Below, piece after piece: positions 19,713-27,040 of a DNA stretch of 32,954 bases. The position numbers and the translations under genes were made by a program. The notes under the pieces were generated by a model. It ran no database searches, had not been told where the DNA came from, and was given only the letters and a program-made list of their open reading frames with translations. Source of the stretch: a virus; the IMG/VR virus record IMGVR_UViG_3300045999_010827, positions 1-32,954 of that record; one strand, 5' to 3'. Position 1 is the first letter of the stretch, and each line of letters begins with the position of its first letter.

Positions 19713-21497
19713 TTAGACGAGGGCGTGTTGGGGGAGTTTTTCGTCGATGGACGGCAGGTGCTCTTTGATGACTTGGAGGATCGACTCGAGCGGCGACTTT
19801 TCGGACGCGGGGGTTTTCTTTTGCGCGGATTGGCGCTGGGCTTCCTTGCGCTGGCGCTCCTCGGGCGTTTGGGCCATGTCCTCGTAGAACTTTTTGAATT
19901 GGTCTTCGGTGAGGCGCTGGCCGAAGGGGGTTTGTTTTTGGTATTCGCGGAAGGCTTCGCCGAAGTTGGAGGCGCCGAAGTCCTGCTCGAAGATGTCGCG
20001 CATGCGGGCGCCTTCCATGGCGCGGTCGCGGCGGCGGCGGGCGCGGTCCTCGGCGGCGATGGAGGAGCGGAACATGTTGCGGTCGCGCAGGGCGGCGGCT
20101 CGTTCCTCGGCCTCGCGGGCGCGGAAGTCGCCGCGCAGGGCGCCGAGGCGTTCGTTGGTGGTGGGATCGGCGGGGTCGCCGAGGGCGCCGAGGGGGCCGG
20201 CGGCGGAGGTGGTTCCTTGGCGGCGGCGTTCGGCGGCACGGGTGGCGGCGAAGTTGGCGGCGGCCTCGAAACTGCCGGTGCGCTCGAGGGCGCTTTCGAA
20301 GTCGCCCTGCTCGAGGAGCGAGGCTTCGGCGGCCTTGTCGCCGCGGAGGCGGGCTTCGATGAGGGCGGTTTCTTTTTCGATGGAGCGGAGGGCTTTCTGG
20401 CGGCTTTCTTCCTGACGGTCGAGGGCGGCCTGCTGGCGGTCGAGTTCGGCGGTCTTTTCTTTCTCGAGGGTCAGGACGCGGTCGGTGGTGTCCTCGGAGA
20501 GGACGAGTTGTTGCGCGGTGCCGCGCATGTTCTCGAGGATCTGCTTGGTGCGCTCGGCGATGAGTTGGGCGTTGCGGGCTTGGTCCTGGCCGAGGGCGCC
20601 TTCGCGGGTGAGTTGGGCGATGGCGCTGGCGCGGGCTTCGATTTCTTCCATCTCTTTGATGGTGCGCGCGGTGCCGAGGACTTCGAAGAGCGGGAGGAAG
20701 TTGCCGCGGGTGGCATTGGCCAAGCCGTCGAGGAGGCGGAAGAGGCCGTTGCTTTGGGCCAGGACGCTGCCGATGCGTTCGTTGAACTCGATGAAGAATT
20801 CGAGGGCGCCGGCCAGGGAGACTTTGACGTTGTTGCCGAGGCGGGTCAGCCGGTCATTGGCGGCCTCGATCTTGCGGACGACGTCATCGCTGGCCACGGA
20901 GACGCCTTCCATCTCGGCGCGGAGGGCGGCGGTGTTGTCGATCAGGGGGATCATCTGGCCGGCGGCCCGGGTGCCCATGAGCTCGATGATCTGGTTGGTG
21001 GCGTCGGCGTCGCCGCGGGCGCGGTTGAAGGCTTCGGAAAGGAGGATGAGTTGCTGGTCGAGGCCGGCGTTTTTGAAGGTTTCGGCGGAAAGGCCGGCGC
21101 GCTGGAAGGCTTCGGCCATGGCGGCGTTGCCGGTGGCGGCGTCGCTGGCGGCGACGGAGAGCTTGGTGAGGACGCGGGCCACGGTGTCGATGCTGGTTCC
21201 GGCGAGGTCGGCGGCCACGGCAACGCGCTGGATTTCCTCGGCGGAGGCGCCGAAGCGGGTGGCGACTTTGGCGACCTGGTCGAAGTCGTTCATGAGCGAC
21301 TTGAGGCCGGCCAAGGCCATGCCGCCGGCGAGGAGGCCGGAGATTTCGCGCATGGCGCCGGACATTTTGGCGCCCATTTCCTTGGTGCGTTGCTCGATCT
21401 GCCGGGCGGACTTGTCCAACTCGGACGGCATCTCGCGGACAGCCTTTTTGTATTCGCTGTTATCCGCGCCGAATTTCCAGATGGAGCCGAAGGCCAT
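19713..21497 (-). CDS. Tape measure protein
   Basis: A 594-aa protein. MAFGSIWKFGADNSEYKKAV resembles the N-terminus of tape measure proteins; a hydrophobic segment follows (SGLLAGGMALAGL), then long helical repeats (VATRFGASAEEIQRVAVAAD, VVRKIEAANDRLTRLGNNVK), a coiled coil (EKTAELDRQQAALDRQEESR) and a Q/K/R-rich C-terminus. The length sets tail length; at about 1.5 Angstrom per residue, the rule for this family, it predicts a tail near 90 nm. The upstream stop lies within TTGACA, 22 nt before its ATG. Confidence 0.85.
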   Translation of the reverse strand: MAFGSIWKFGADNSEYKKAVREMPSELDKSARQIEQRTKEMGAKMSGAMREISGLLAGGMALAGLKSLMNDFDQVAKVATRFGASAEEIQRVAVAADLAGTSIDTVARVLTKLSVAASDAATGNAAMAEAFQRAGLSAETFKNAGLDQQLILLSEAFNRARGDADATNQIIELMGTRAAGQMIPLIDNTAALRAEMEGVSVASDDVVRKIEAANDRLTRLGNNVKVSLAGALEFFIEFNERIGSVLAQSNGLFRLLDGLANATRGNFLPLFEVLGTARTIKEMEEIEARASAIAQLTREGALGQDQARNAQLIAERTKQILENMRGTAQQLVLSEDTTDRVLTLEKEKTAELDRQQAALDRQEESRQKALRSIEKETALIEARLRGDKAAEASLLEQGDFESALERTGSFEAAANFAATRAAERRRQGTTSAAGPLGALGDPADPTTNERLGALRGDFRAREAEERAAALRDRNMFRSSIAAEDRARRRRDRAMEGARMRDIFEQDFGASNFGEAFREYQKQTPFGQRLTEDQFKKFYEDMAQTPEERQRKEAQRQSAQKKTPASEKSPLESILQVIKEHLPSIDEKLPQHALV

Positions 21498-21515
21498 GAC
21501 GCTGGAAAGGCAGTG

Positions 21516-22229
21516 TCAAGAGAGGCCGAGGAGGTCGGGGTATTTCTTGGCGACGAGGTGGACCTTGCCGGCGGCCCACTGTTTCATGGACCGCTGGAAA
21601 AGGGAGATGCGTTTGCCCACGGCGCGCTGGAGGGCGGCGGCTCCCCCAGCCCAGCGGGTGCTGAGTTCGGAATAGTTCTCGCCGGAGACGGCGTAGTTGT
21701 CGTCGTCGTTGCGGCGGGCGGTCTTGACGGCCAGCGGTCGGGCGTTTTGCGCGGTGCGGACGCGGGGGTTGACCGAGAGTTTGTAGCCGAGTTGGAGGGC
21801 TTGCTCATACCAGTGTTTGGCGGCGACGCCGGCGCGCTGGATTTTGCGCTGGAGCGAGGCGGTGCGGCGGGCGCGGATCTCGGCCCACAGCCACGGAGGC
21901 AGGCGCCATTCGCGGTTGTATTTGAGGCGCGGGGCGGCCTTCGAGGCGGTGCGGCGGTTGGCGGCGCGGCCGGCGAAGTAGGCTTCGCGCCCGGGGACGA
22001 CGCCCTGGTAGGCGATGTCGTAGGTGAACCACTCCTGGTTGCCGTGGTCTTTGATGATCCTGTTGAGCGGGGCGACTTTGGTCTTGGCCACGGTGTCTTG
22101 CAGGATGGCGGCGACTTCGTTGTCGATGACGGTCTTCATGTCGTTGCCGGTCAGCGCGGCGAGCTCGCGGCAGGCAAAGGAGAAGTCGCGGAAGCCTTTG
22201 TTCCGGACGGCTTTGATTTTGACGGCCAT
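21516..22229 (-). CDS. Hypothetical 237-aa tail protein
   Basis: Lies between the G/GT chaperones and the tape measure. It is basic. The N-terminus (MAVKIKAVRNKGFRDFSFAC) is helical, with a middle rich in Arg/Lys and Trp (REWRLPPWLWAEIRARRTAS) and a C-terminus SLFQRSMKQWAAGKVHL. Siphophages rarely have a gene of this size at this position. It might be a minor tail or completion protein. CTGACA occurs 19 nt upstream of its ATG. Confidence 0.5.
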   Translation of the reverse strand: MAVKIKAVRNKGFRDFSFACRELAALTGNDMKTVIDNEVAAILQDTVAKTKVAPLNRIIKDHGNQEWFTYDIAYQGVVPGREAYFAGRAANRRTASKAAPRLKYNREWRLPPWLWAEIRARRTASLQRKIQRAGVAAKHWYEQALQLGYKLSVNPRVRTAQNARPLAVKTARRNDDDNYAVSGENYSELSTRWAGGAAALQRAVGKRISLFQRSMKQWAAGKVHLVAKKYPDLLGLS

Positions 22230-22230
22230 G

Positions 22231-22838
22231 CTACGCGGCGGGTGTCAGCGCGCCGGCCAGCAGGGCCTCGAGGTCGCGGGCACCTTGGTCGCCGGAGTCG
22301 GCCCAGCGGGGCTGATTGCCGGCGGTCAATTCGTCGTAGATCAAGAGTTGATTGATGACGGCAAGCGGAATGGTGAAAAGGGCATCATGGTAAGAAATGC
22401 CGTATTTGCTCACGCGCGCGGCCAGCGCGACCTGCCACGATGGCCGCGCTAAACTTTTGGGTCCGGATCAGAAGCGCCTTCTACGCGGATGCGGGTCGCG
22501 TCAAATTCTGCGGCTTGCCGCACACACCATTCACGAAATTGCATGATGTCCTCGTAAGACTTGTCGGCCATAAAAGCCAAGACGTGAGCGGCAAGTTGCG
22601 CGGGTTTGGTGTAAAGCAGGGTCAGTGTCGACATCGGTCGGGAGTGCAAATAGACCAAAGCCGAAATTTGGAAGAGCGAGTCGACCGGGCCTTCTTCCTG
22701 GCATGTCTGCATGAGGCGCATGTAGAGGCTTTGCGTGCTGGCGACAAGCGGCCGCAGGGTGAGGCCGCCGATGGTTTCTTCGCCGCCGAGGGCGGCTTGC
22801 TCGAGGAGGGCGGTGCGTTTTTCCGGGTCGATGTCCAT
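22231..22838 (-). CDS. Tail assembly chaperone GT (programmed -1 frameshift product)
   Basis: A 202-aa fusion. Ribosomes read the G frame from 22838, slip by -1 at the CCCAAAA heptamer (22455-22461) near the G stop, and continue in the second frame to 22231. The extension reads RPSWQVALAARVSKYGISYH, then DALFTIPLAVINQLLIYDEL, a helical domain of the type found in lambda GT, where the T part binds tape measure and G binds it along its length. The extension alone has a GTG at 22413, but frame continuity across the stop and the slip site support the fusion. Expected as a minor product. Confidence 0.75.
22416..22461 (-). promoter_or_regulatory. Programmed -1 ribosomal frameshift signal
   Basis: The slippery heptamer CCCAAAA (22455-22461) is in frame as C CCA AAA (codons GAC CCA AAA), 3 nt before the G stop codon TAG (22449-22451). 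Five nucleotides downstream, GCGCGGCC (22442-22449) pairs perfectly with GGCCGCGC (22416-22423) as an 8-bp stem with an 18-nt loop. Heptamer, short spacer and stable stem match the standard X XXY YYZ signal. Confidence 0.8.
22449..22838 (-). CDS. Tail assembly chaperone G
   Basis: A 129-aa protein. MDIDPEKRTALLEQAALGGE, LTLRPLVASTQSLYMRLMQT and DSLFQISALVYLHSRPM fit a tail assembly chaperone of the G type: a soluble helical protein before the tape measure. The C-terminus FDATRIRVEGASDPDPKV is where the frameshift occurs. Upstream of its ATG lies a 14-nt tandem repeat. Position and the frameshift into the T-like domain are the main support. Confidence 0.7.
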   Translation of the reverse strand: MDIDPEKRTALLEQAALGGEETIGGLTLRPLVASTQSLYMRLMQTCQEEGPVDSLFQISALVYLHSRPMSTLTLLYTKPAQLAAHVLAFMADKSYEDIMQFREWCVRQAAEFDATRIRVEGASDPDPKV

Positions 22839-22845
22839 GGTGGAA

Positions 22846-22873
22846 GTTTTCAGTGTTCAGTTTTCAGTGTTCA
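22846..22873. repeat. Tandem 14-nt repeat upstream of the G gene
   Basis: Two exact copies of gttttcagtgttca (22846-22859, 22860-22873). On the minus strand this reads CTGAACACTGAAAA, a sequence type that I associate with dispersed tandem repeats of Verrucomicrobiota and Planctomycetota. An adjacent TTCAG/CTGAA inverted repeat (22869-22884) partly overlaps it. Confidence 0.6.
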
Positions 22874-22885
22874 GAAAGAACTGAA

Positions 22886-23287
22886 TCACATGACGAGTTG
22901 GGCGACGTCGCGTTTGGTTTTGGCGTCGAGTTTTTCGTCGGCGAGCATGACGCCGCCGTTCGGGAGGTTGACCAGGACGAGGCGGCGGGTCTTTTTGAAG
23001 ATGACGTCGAGCAGAATCTCGCGGTTGTAGAGGGCGGCGCGGGCGCCGGGGAGATCGGGCAACTGGTCGCGCAGGGCCTCGCAGGCTTCCTGGCTGTCGA
23101 GGATGGCCTCGACGATCTGGCCGGTGGGGATGCCGCCTGCCCCGTCGCAGTTGAACCAATAGTGAACGACCTCGCGGCCTTTCTGGACGACGCGGCTGAT
23201 GGGGTCTTGTTGCCGGATCTGGACGCCGACGGTGCAAAGGCACGAGGCGACCTTCGTGTCGGTGGTGGCGTAGTAACTGGCTTGCAT
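22886..23287 (-). CDS. Hypothetical 133-aa tail-region protein
   Basis: Between the tail tube and G genes. MQASYYATTDTKVASCLCTV is followed by REVVHYWFNCDG, a helical middle, and LDVIFKKTRRLVLVNLPNGG. No family recognised. The position suggests a minor tail structural or assembly protein. Confidence 0.5.
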   Translation of the reverse strand: MQASYYATTDTKVASCLCTVGVQIRQQDPISRVVQKGREVVHYWFNCDGAGGIPTGQIVEAILDSQEACEALRDQLPDLPGARAALYNREILLDVIFKKTRRLVLVNLPNGGVMLADEKLDAKTKRDVAQLVM

Positions 23288-23303
23288 AATCTCGATCTCT
23301 GGG

Positions 23304-23318
23304 GCGCCCGGCGGGCGC
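23304..23318. other. GC hairpin in the tail tube 3' gap
   Basis: GCGCCC (23304-23309) with GGGCGC (23313-23318) around a 3-nt loop, just downstream of the tail tube gene stop. There is no U-run. It may stabilise the upstream mRNA 3' end, which would help the high expression needed for tail tube protein. Confidence 0.4.
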
Positions 23319-23323
23319 GGTGG

Positions 23324-23671
23324 TTAGAAGGCGTGGTTGGTCGCGCCGATTGTCACCTGTTGGAAGTCGTTCGGGGCCCTCGAGACTGAGACACTGTCGA
23401 CGTAGAAGGTGCCGGTGACGCCGGCCAAGCCGTTGGTGGCGTTGGCCAAGGTCACGGACGCGCCGATGGCCGGGATGGTGCTTTTGAGGTAGCCGCTCAT
23501 CGAGGCGACGCTCTTCTTGCCGTGGTAAGCCGCGGCGACAAAATCGCCGTCCTCATCGACGACCGTGGTTTTCTCGCTGTCGGAGGTTTGGGAGAAAGAC
23601 GTGAAGACGGCGACGGTCTCTGCCGATCCGCCGAAGGTGATGCTGGTGAGTCCTACGATTGTCGCTGCCAT
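23324..23671 (-). CDS. Tail tube-like protein
   Basis: A 115-aa beta-rich protein. The start ATG 23669-23671 is preferred over 23678-23680 because it places TTGACA 22 nt upstream, as at other genes here. The sequence has alternating strands (TIVGLTSITFGGSAETVAVF, GTFYVDSVSVSRAPNDFQQV) and ends in TIGATNHAF. It precedes the chaperones by one gene, the usual place of the tube protein. Its size is small for a siphophage major tail protein, so it could also be a minor one. Confidence 0.55.
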   Translation of the reverse strand: MAATIVGLTSITFGGSAETVAVFTSFSQTSDSEKTTVVDEDGDFVAAAYHGKKSVASMSGYLKSTIPAIGASVTLANATNGLAGVTGTFYVDSVSVSRAPNDFQQVTIGATNHAF

Positions 23672-23696
23672 GATAAGCATGGCGCGTTGTCAACCT

Positions 23697-23733
23697 GCGG
23701 CGCGTCGGGGACGCCGCGCCCTACCTTCGGTAG
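23697..23733. repeat. Palindromic GC repeat with CTACC/GGTAG stem (REP-like)
   Basis: On the minus strand it reads TAGGGCGCGGCGTC followed by CCCGACGCGCC. Stems: GCGTC/GACGC around GGG (23702-23714) and GGCGCG/CGCGCC (23699-23720). A CTACC/GGTAG palindrome adjoins (23721-23733). I recognise this as a common dispersed element of Verrucomicrobiota genomes. It overlaps the last codons of the upstream small gene, whose stop is in the repeat. Confidence 0.5.
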
Positions 23734-23936
23734 AGGCCGGTCTTGGTCCCCTGCTCTTGCTCGTAGCCTTCGTAGACGGCGTTTTCGATGGTGGCGGCGA
23801 TGGCTTGGTCGGCCAGGCACGCGGGCCAGCCGGTGAGCCGGATGACGCCGTCAATCGGCTCAGGGAGTCGGGTAGGCTTCGTTGACCCAGAGACGGAAGT
23901 TGATGGATCGGCGGAAGCTGCGGGTTTCGTTTTCAT
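23721..23936 (-). CDS. Possible 71-aa tail-region protein, start uncertain
   Basis: The only ATG (23934-23936) lies 77 nt inside the upstream gene in another frame. The first 30 residues are low-complexity and may be shadow. Residues ~31-71 (IRLTGWPACLADQAIAATIE, NAVYEGYEQEQG) look coded. A non-standard start (ATT or ATC) near 23855 might be used. It fills an otherwise empty 140-nt gap between tail-completion and tail tube genes. Confidence 0.35.
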   Translation of the reverse strand: MKTKPAASADPSTSVSGSTKPTRLPEPIDGVIRLTGWPACLADQAIAATIENAVYEGYEQEQGTKTGLYRR

Positions 23937-24348
23937 AGGAGACGGGGTCGAACTCGAGGCCCCAGACTTTGACCAGGTCGGTGGCGTTGAGGTTGGTGAG
24001 AAAATTGGGGCCGTCGACGGTGGCCCACAGGTCGTGCCACAATTCCTTAAAGCCGGCGGCGCCTTCGTCGTCGTCTTCGCTATCGGGCAGGCGGCGCTCG
24101 GCGCGTTCTTCGTCCGGGGTTTCGTCGGCCGAGGTGGTGAGCGTGATGGTCACGCGGGTGTTCCATGTCTGCATGCCGAGCACGAGCTCGTCGAGTTTCT
24201 CGGCGCGGATGGAGATCATCGGGAGGCTGTCTTCGTCCGACTCGTCGGCCGCGGTGATGCGGCAGGCGGCGAGGTTGCTGTCGGCGGTCAGGACGGTGTC
24301 GATGGCGCGCTCGAGGGATTCTTCCAGGCTGTAAGCGGGGGCGCTCAT
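23860..24348 (-). CDS. Tail completion/terminator-position protein
   Basis: A 162-aa protein starting at ATG 24346-24348 (ATGA overlap); the longer frame is shadow. MSAPAYSLEESLERAIDTVL, then beta strands (LPMISIRAEKLDELVLGM, TRVTITLTTSAD) and FRRSINFRLWVNEAYPTP at the end. This helix, beta-sheet, helix and strand layout resembles tail terminator proteins of siphophages that cap the tail at the head. Position supports it. Confidence 0.6.
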   Translation of the reverse strand: MSAPAYSLEESLERAIDTVLTADSNLAACRITAADESDEDSLPMISIRAEKLDELVLGMQTWNTRVTITLTTSADETPDEERAERRLPDSEDDDEGAAGFKELWHDLWATVDGPNFLTNLNATDLVKVWGLEFDPVSYENETRSFRRSINFRLWVNEAYPTP

Positions 24349-24650
24349 GGGGTGTCGGGCGATTGCAGGGTCAGGTCGATGGTGGCGGTGTCGGTGTCGA
24401 TGCCGGTGATGCGGTAGCGTCGGCCGCAGTAGGTGACGATGCCGCCGAGGCGGAAGGTGGGCGCGCCGGCTTTGAGGACGGTGGCGGTGAGGCCCCGCGC
24501 CGCTTCGAAGCCGCCCTCGCCCAGGGTGTTGCCATAGGTTTCCTCGCCGACGACGGCGAGGTAGCACCGTTCGCGGTAGGTGATCTCGTCGCGGATGGTG
24601 CCGACGGCTTCGGTGCTGGCGGCGGTGTAGGCTTGAGCGAACTGGCTCAT
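24345..24650 (-). CDS. Head-tail joining protein
   Basis: A 101-aa protein. A helical N-terminus (FAQAYTAASTEAVGTIRDEI) is followed by beta strands (TFRLGGIVTYCGRRYRITGI, DTDTATIDLTLQSP), a compact beta-sheet fold as in small head-tail connector (gpFII-type) proteins. It lies between the glycosyltransferases and the tail completion gene. Coupled by ATGA to both sides. CTGACA lies 19 nt upstream. Confidence 0.55.
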   Translation of the reverse strand: MSQFAQAYTAASTEAVGTIRDEITYRERCYLAVVGEETYGNTLGEGGFEAARGLTATVLKAGAPTFRLGGIVTYCGRRYRITGIDTDTATIDLTLQSPDTP

Positions 24651-25573
24651 GCGATGGGAGTCTTGTCAGCGGCGGCCACGAGTTGCGGGAGGATGGCAGC
24701 CGCGGTGAAGTGCTGCTGGACGAGCTCGGTGGCGCGGGTGGCAATGTCCTGGTGCTGCGGGAAGTCGAGGGAGGCGACGAAGTCGCAGAGGTCGGAGTCG
24801 GAGATGTCGGGGTCGAGGGCGAGGCGGTGGCGGCCGGCTTTGAAGTGTTCGTTCTCCGGCTCCATGGGTTGCGCTTCGACGATCAGGGCGCCGGCGGCGG
24901 CGGCTTCGTAGAGGCGGATGCCCTGGGCGCGGCCGTTCGAAGGCGGGCAGAAGACGCCGGCGTAGTTGGCGTAAAGGCACGCGACTTGATGCGCGGTGGG
25001 GATGCCCTTGGGGATCTGGATGATGTCGATGAGGCCGCGGGCTTGGAGGGCGGAGAGCATGCGGCGGCGGGTGGCGTAGATGCCCGGGCGGTATTCGGTG
25101 GTGTCGCCGACGAACGCGAGTCTTTGCTTGCGCTCGTGCAGCGGCGGCCCGGGGCGGAAGGCCATGGTGGAGACCCAGAGCGGCGAGACGGCGGCGGAGC
25201 GGCCGAGGTGGCGCATGGCCAGCGCGTCGCACTCCTGACCGCAGGCGTAGAAGTCGAAGAAGGCGGCGCTGTCTTGGAAGTTGCGGTAGGCGGTGATTGG
25301 GTTTCCGTAGCACCACTCGGTAGCGAAGCTAATGAGGGGCTTGCCCAGGGCGCGGAGGTCGGGGACTTGGGTGAAAAAGTCGGCGTATTGCGCGGGGCTG
25401 ACGAAGACGATGGCGGAGGCGTCGGATTTTTTGAGCGCGTCGTAGACGTCGGCCGCGGGGGCCATGGTCATGGGGATAGCGTTTTGCACGACGCCGAGGG
25501 CTTTGGCGTCGGCCAAGGCCAAGGCGCCGAAGCCGGGCGGCTCGTGCCAGTGGTAGAGGACGTCGATCTTCAC
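24647..25573 (-). CDS. CgeB/GT4-like glycosyltransferase
   Basis: A 308-aa protein starting at GTG 25571-25573 within a GTGA overlap. It opens with VKIDVLYHWHEPPGFGALAL, and the C-terminal domain carries RLAFVGDTTEYRPGIYATRR, ACLYANYAGVFCPPSNGRAQ and GIRLYEAAAAGALIVEAQPM, matching the CgeB-like C-terminal half (Glyco_trans_1_2) of GT-B enzymes. It probably transfers a sugar to a phage or host target. The neighbouring gene encodes a GT2 enzyme. Acceptor and sugar are unknown. Confidence 0.72.
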   Translation of the reverse strand: MKIDVLYHWHEPPGFGALALADAKALGVVQNAIPMTMAPAADVYDALKKSDASAIVFVSPAQYADFFTQVPDLRALGKPLISFATEWCYGNPITAYRNFQDSAAFFDFYACGQECDALAMRHLGRSAAVSPLWVSTMAFRPGPPLHERKQRLAFVGDTTEYRPGIYATRRRMLSALQARGLIDIIQIPKGIPTAHQVACLYANYAGVFCPPSNGRAQGIRLYEAAAAGALIVEAQPMEPENEHFKAGRHRLALDPDISDSDLCDFVASLDFPQHQDIATRATELVQQHFTAAAILPQLVAAADKTPIA

Positions 25574-26958
25574 CGCGGGCCGTGCTCGAGGCCGGCGATG
25601 GGTTGGCCGGCGGTGACGAGGTCGTCCCAATGCAGCGGGGGCGGCGCGCTGTGGTCGGTGGCGTGGACGACGAAGGCGCCGACGGCCGAGGCGGCGGGGT
25701 CGGCGGCGTGGCGGAAGCGGCCAAGGATCGGGAGGTCGGGGCTGTCGGCGGCGAGCTCGAAGATGTATTCGATGCGCTCGGCGTCGCGGGCGTTGTCGAG
25801 GAAGAGCTTGCGGACGCGGGCGGCTTGCACGGCGTGGCCGGTGGCGCGGTGGATGACGGTGATGCTGGGGGCTTTTTGCGCGGCGAGCCGGGCGCGCTCG
25901 AGGTCGTCGGCCTGCTTGTGGTCGCCGGCCATGCGGAGGTATTGCGTCCAGAGCGCCTCCCCTGCCCACCCGTAGAGGCCGTCGCGGTGGGTCCACATTT
26001 TGTCCGCGGGGCGCGGCAGGGCCATCATGGCGCGGAGGTAGGCTTCGGCGTTGAGCATGTCGCCGAGGTCGAGGTGCATGGCGCCCAAGAGGGCTAAGGC
26101 TTCGCGGCGGTTGGGCTGCGTGCGGTAGGCGCTGTGGAGTGCGGTGAGCATGGCGGCGTGCTCGGGGGTGCCGGTCTCGAGGATGTCGGGGCGGGCCATC
26201 TCGGCGATATTCAGACAGAGCTCGTAGCGTTCGGCGGGTTGGAGGTCGGGGTGTGCCAACGCTTGCTTGGCCAGGGCCATGGCTTCGTTTTTGCGGCCGG
26301 CTCCCATGTATTCGCCGTGGAGGTGGTAGATCTCAGAGAGTTTGCGCTCTTCGGGCGGGATGCTTTCAAGGATGCGAAGGTTGCGTCCGCTGCCTTGCTT
26401 GGGCTCGTCGTCAGGCAAGTGGATGACGACGGGGGCGTCGCAGCGGGCGACTTTGGCGTCGGGGGCGAGTTGGAAGTTCTCGTGGATCTTGTTGATCCAG
26501 CGTCCGCGGTCGCGGCGGACGAGGCGCTCGCGGAGGTTGTGGGCGATGCCGCGGCCGGCGACGTCGTGGTAGAGGGCGAACCCGTCGTAGTCGTCGGCGA
26601 ATTTCTCCATGAGCTCGTGGAGGGCCGAGGCGAAGTTGGGCCCCGGGGTGTCGTCGGCGTCGATCCAAAGGACCCAAGGTTTGCTGGCGAGGTCGAAGGA
26701 CCGCTGGCGGGCGGCGCCGAAGTCGTCGACGTGGGGCCAATCGTTGCCCGGGGCGTTGGCGTAGACGTCGTAGGTGGCGCCGTGCTTCTGGCAGACCTCG
26801 GCGACTTTGAGGCTCTTGGCCTCGGCGCCGGTGGCGTGGACGACGACCATTTCGCTGACGGCGGGGGCGAAGGCGGCGAGGGCGCGGTCGAGGCGCTTGG
26901 GTTCGTTGCCGACGATGACGCAAAGCGCGATCTGCTCGCGCGGGCTTTGTTTCTCCAT
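25570..26958 (-). CDS. GT2-family glycosyltransferase with TPR-like C-terminus
   Basis: A 462-aa protein. The N-terminal ~200 residues form a GT-A domain: IALCVIVGNEPKRLDRALAA, VLWIDADDTPGPN with the DxD-type motif D100-A-D102, and KIHENFQL. The C-terminal part has helical repeats (EIYHLHGEYMGAGRKNEAMA, LALLGAMHLDLGDMLNAEAY) of TPR type. GT2 enzymes use nucleotide sugars. It lies right after the capsid terminator. It may glycosylate virion proteins or host surface glycans. Confidence 0.78.
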   Translation of the reverse strand: MEKQSPREQIALCVIVGNEPKRLDRALAAFAPAVSEMVVVHATGAEAKSLKVAEVCQKHGATYDVYANAPGNDWPHVDDFGAARQRSFDLASKPWVLWIDADDTPGPNFASALHELMEKFADDYDGFALYHDVAGRGIAHNLRERLVRRDRGRWINKIHENFQLAPDAKVARCDAPVVIHLPDDEPKQGSGRNLRILESIPPEERKLSEIYHLHGEYMGAGRKNEAMALAKQALAHPDLQPAERYELCLNIAEMARPDILETGTPEHAAMLTALHSAYRTQPNRREALALLGAMHLDLGDMLNAEAYLRAMMALPRPADKMWTHRDGLYGWAGEALWTQYLRMAGDHKQADDLERARLAAQKAPSITVIHRATGHAVQAARVRKLFLDNARDAERIEYIFELAADSPDLPILGRFRHAADPAASAVGAFVVHATDHSAPPPLHWDDLVTAGQPIAGLEHGPR

Positions 26959-26978
26959 CTCGGGCGGAGGCCCTTTGT

Positions 26979-27011
26979 CAACAAACAGAAACCCCCGGCG
27001 TTTGCCGGGGG
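26979..27011 (-). terminator. Rho-independent terminator after the capsid gene
   Basis: On the minus strand GCCCCCGGC-AAAC-GCCGGGGG (26992-27011) forms an 8-bp GC stem with a 4-nt loop, followed by TTTCTGTTTGTT (26979-26990). It is the strongest terminator in the window and separates the highly expressed head genes from the glycosyltransferase and tail genes. Confidence 0.88.
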
Positions 27012-27040
27012 CTCCGTGTTGCGGTTGCCAAGAAGGCGGG

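Noticed and set aside
19002-22355. A 1117-aa open frame on the plus strand, antisense to the tape measure and its neighbours
   Set aside because: It mirrors several well-supported minus-strand genes, and its composition (Gly/Glu/Ala/Val runs) is what GC-rich codon bias creates on the opposite strand. No domain is visible.
22231-22413. Independent 60-aa gene starting at GTG 22413
   Set aside because: It lies in the -1 frame continuous with the chaperone G and begins downstream of a complete slippery signal, so it is better read as the T part of a frameshift fusion.
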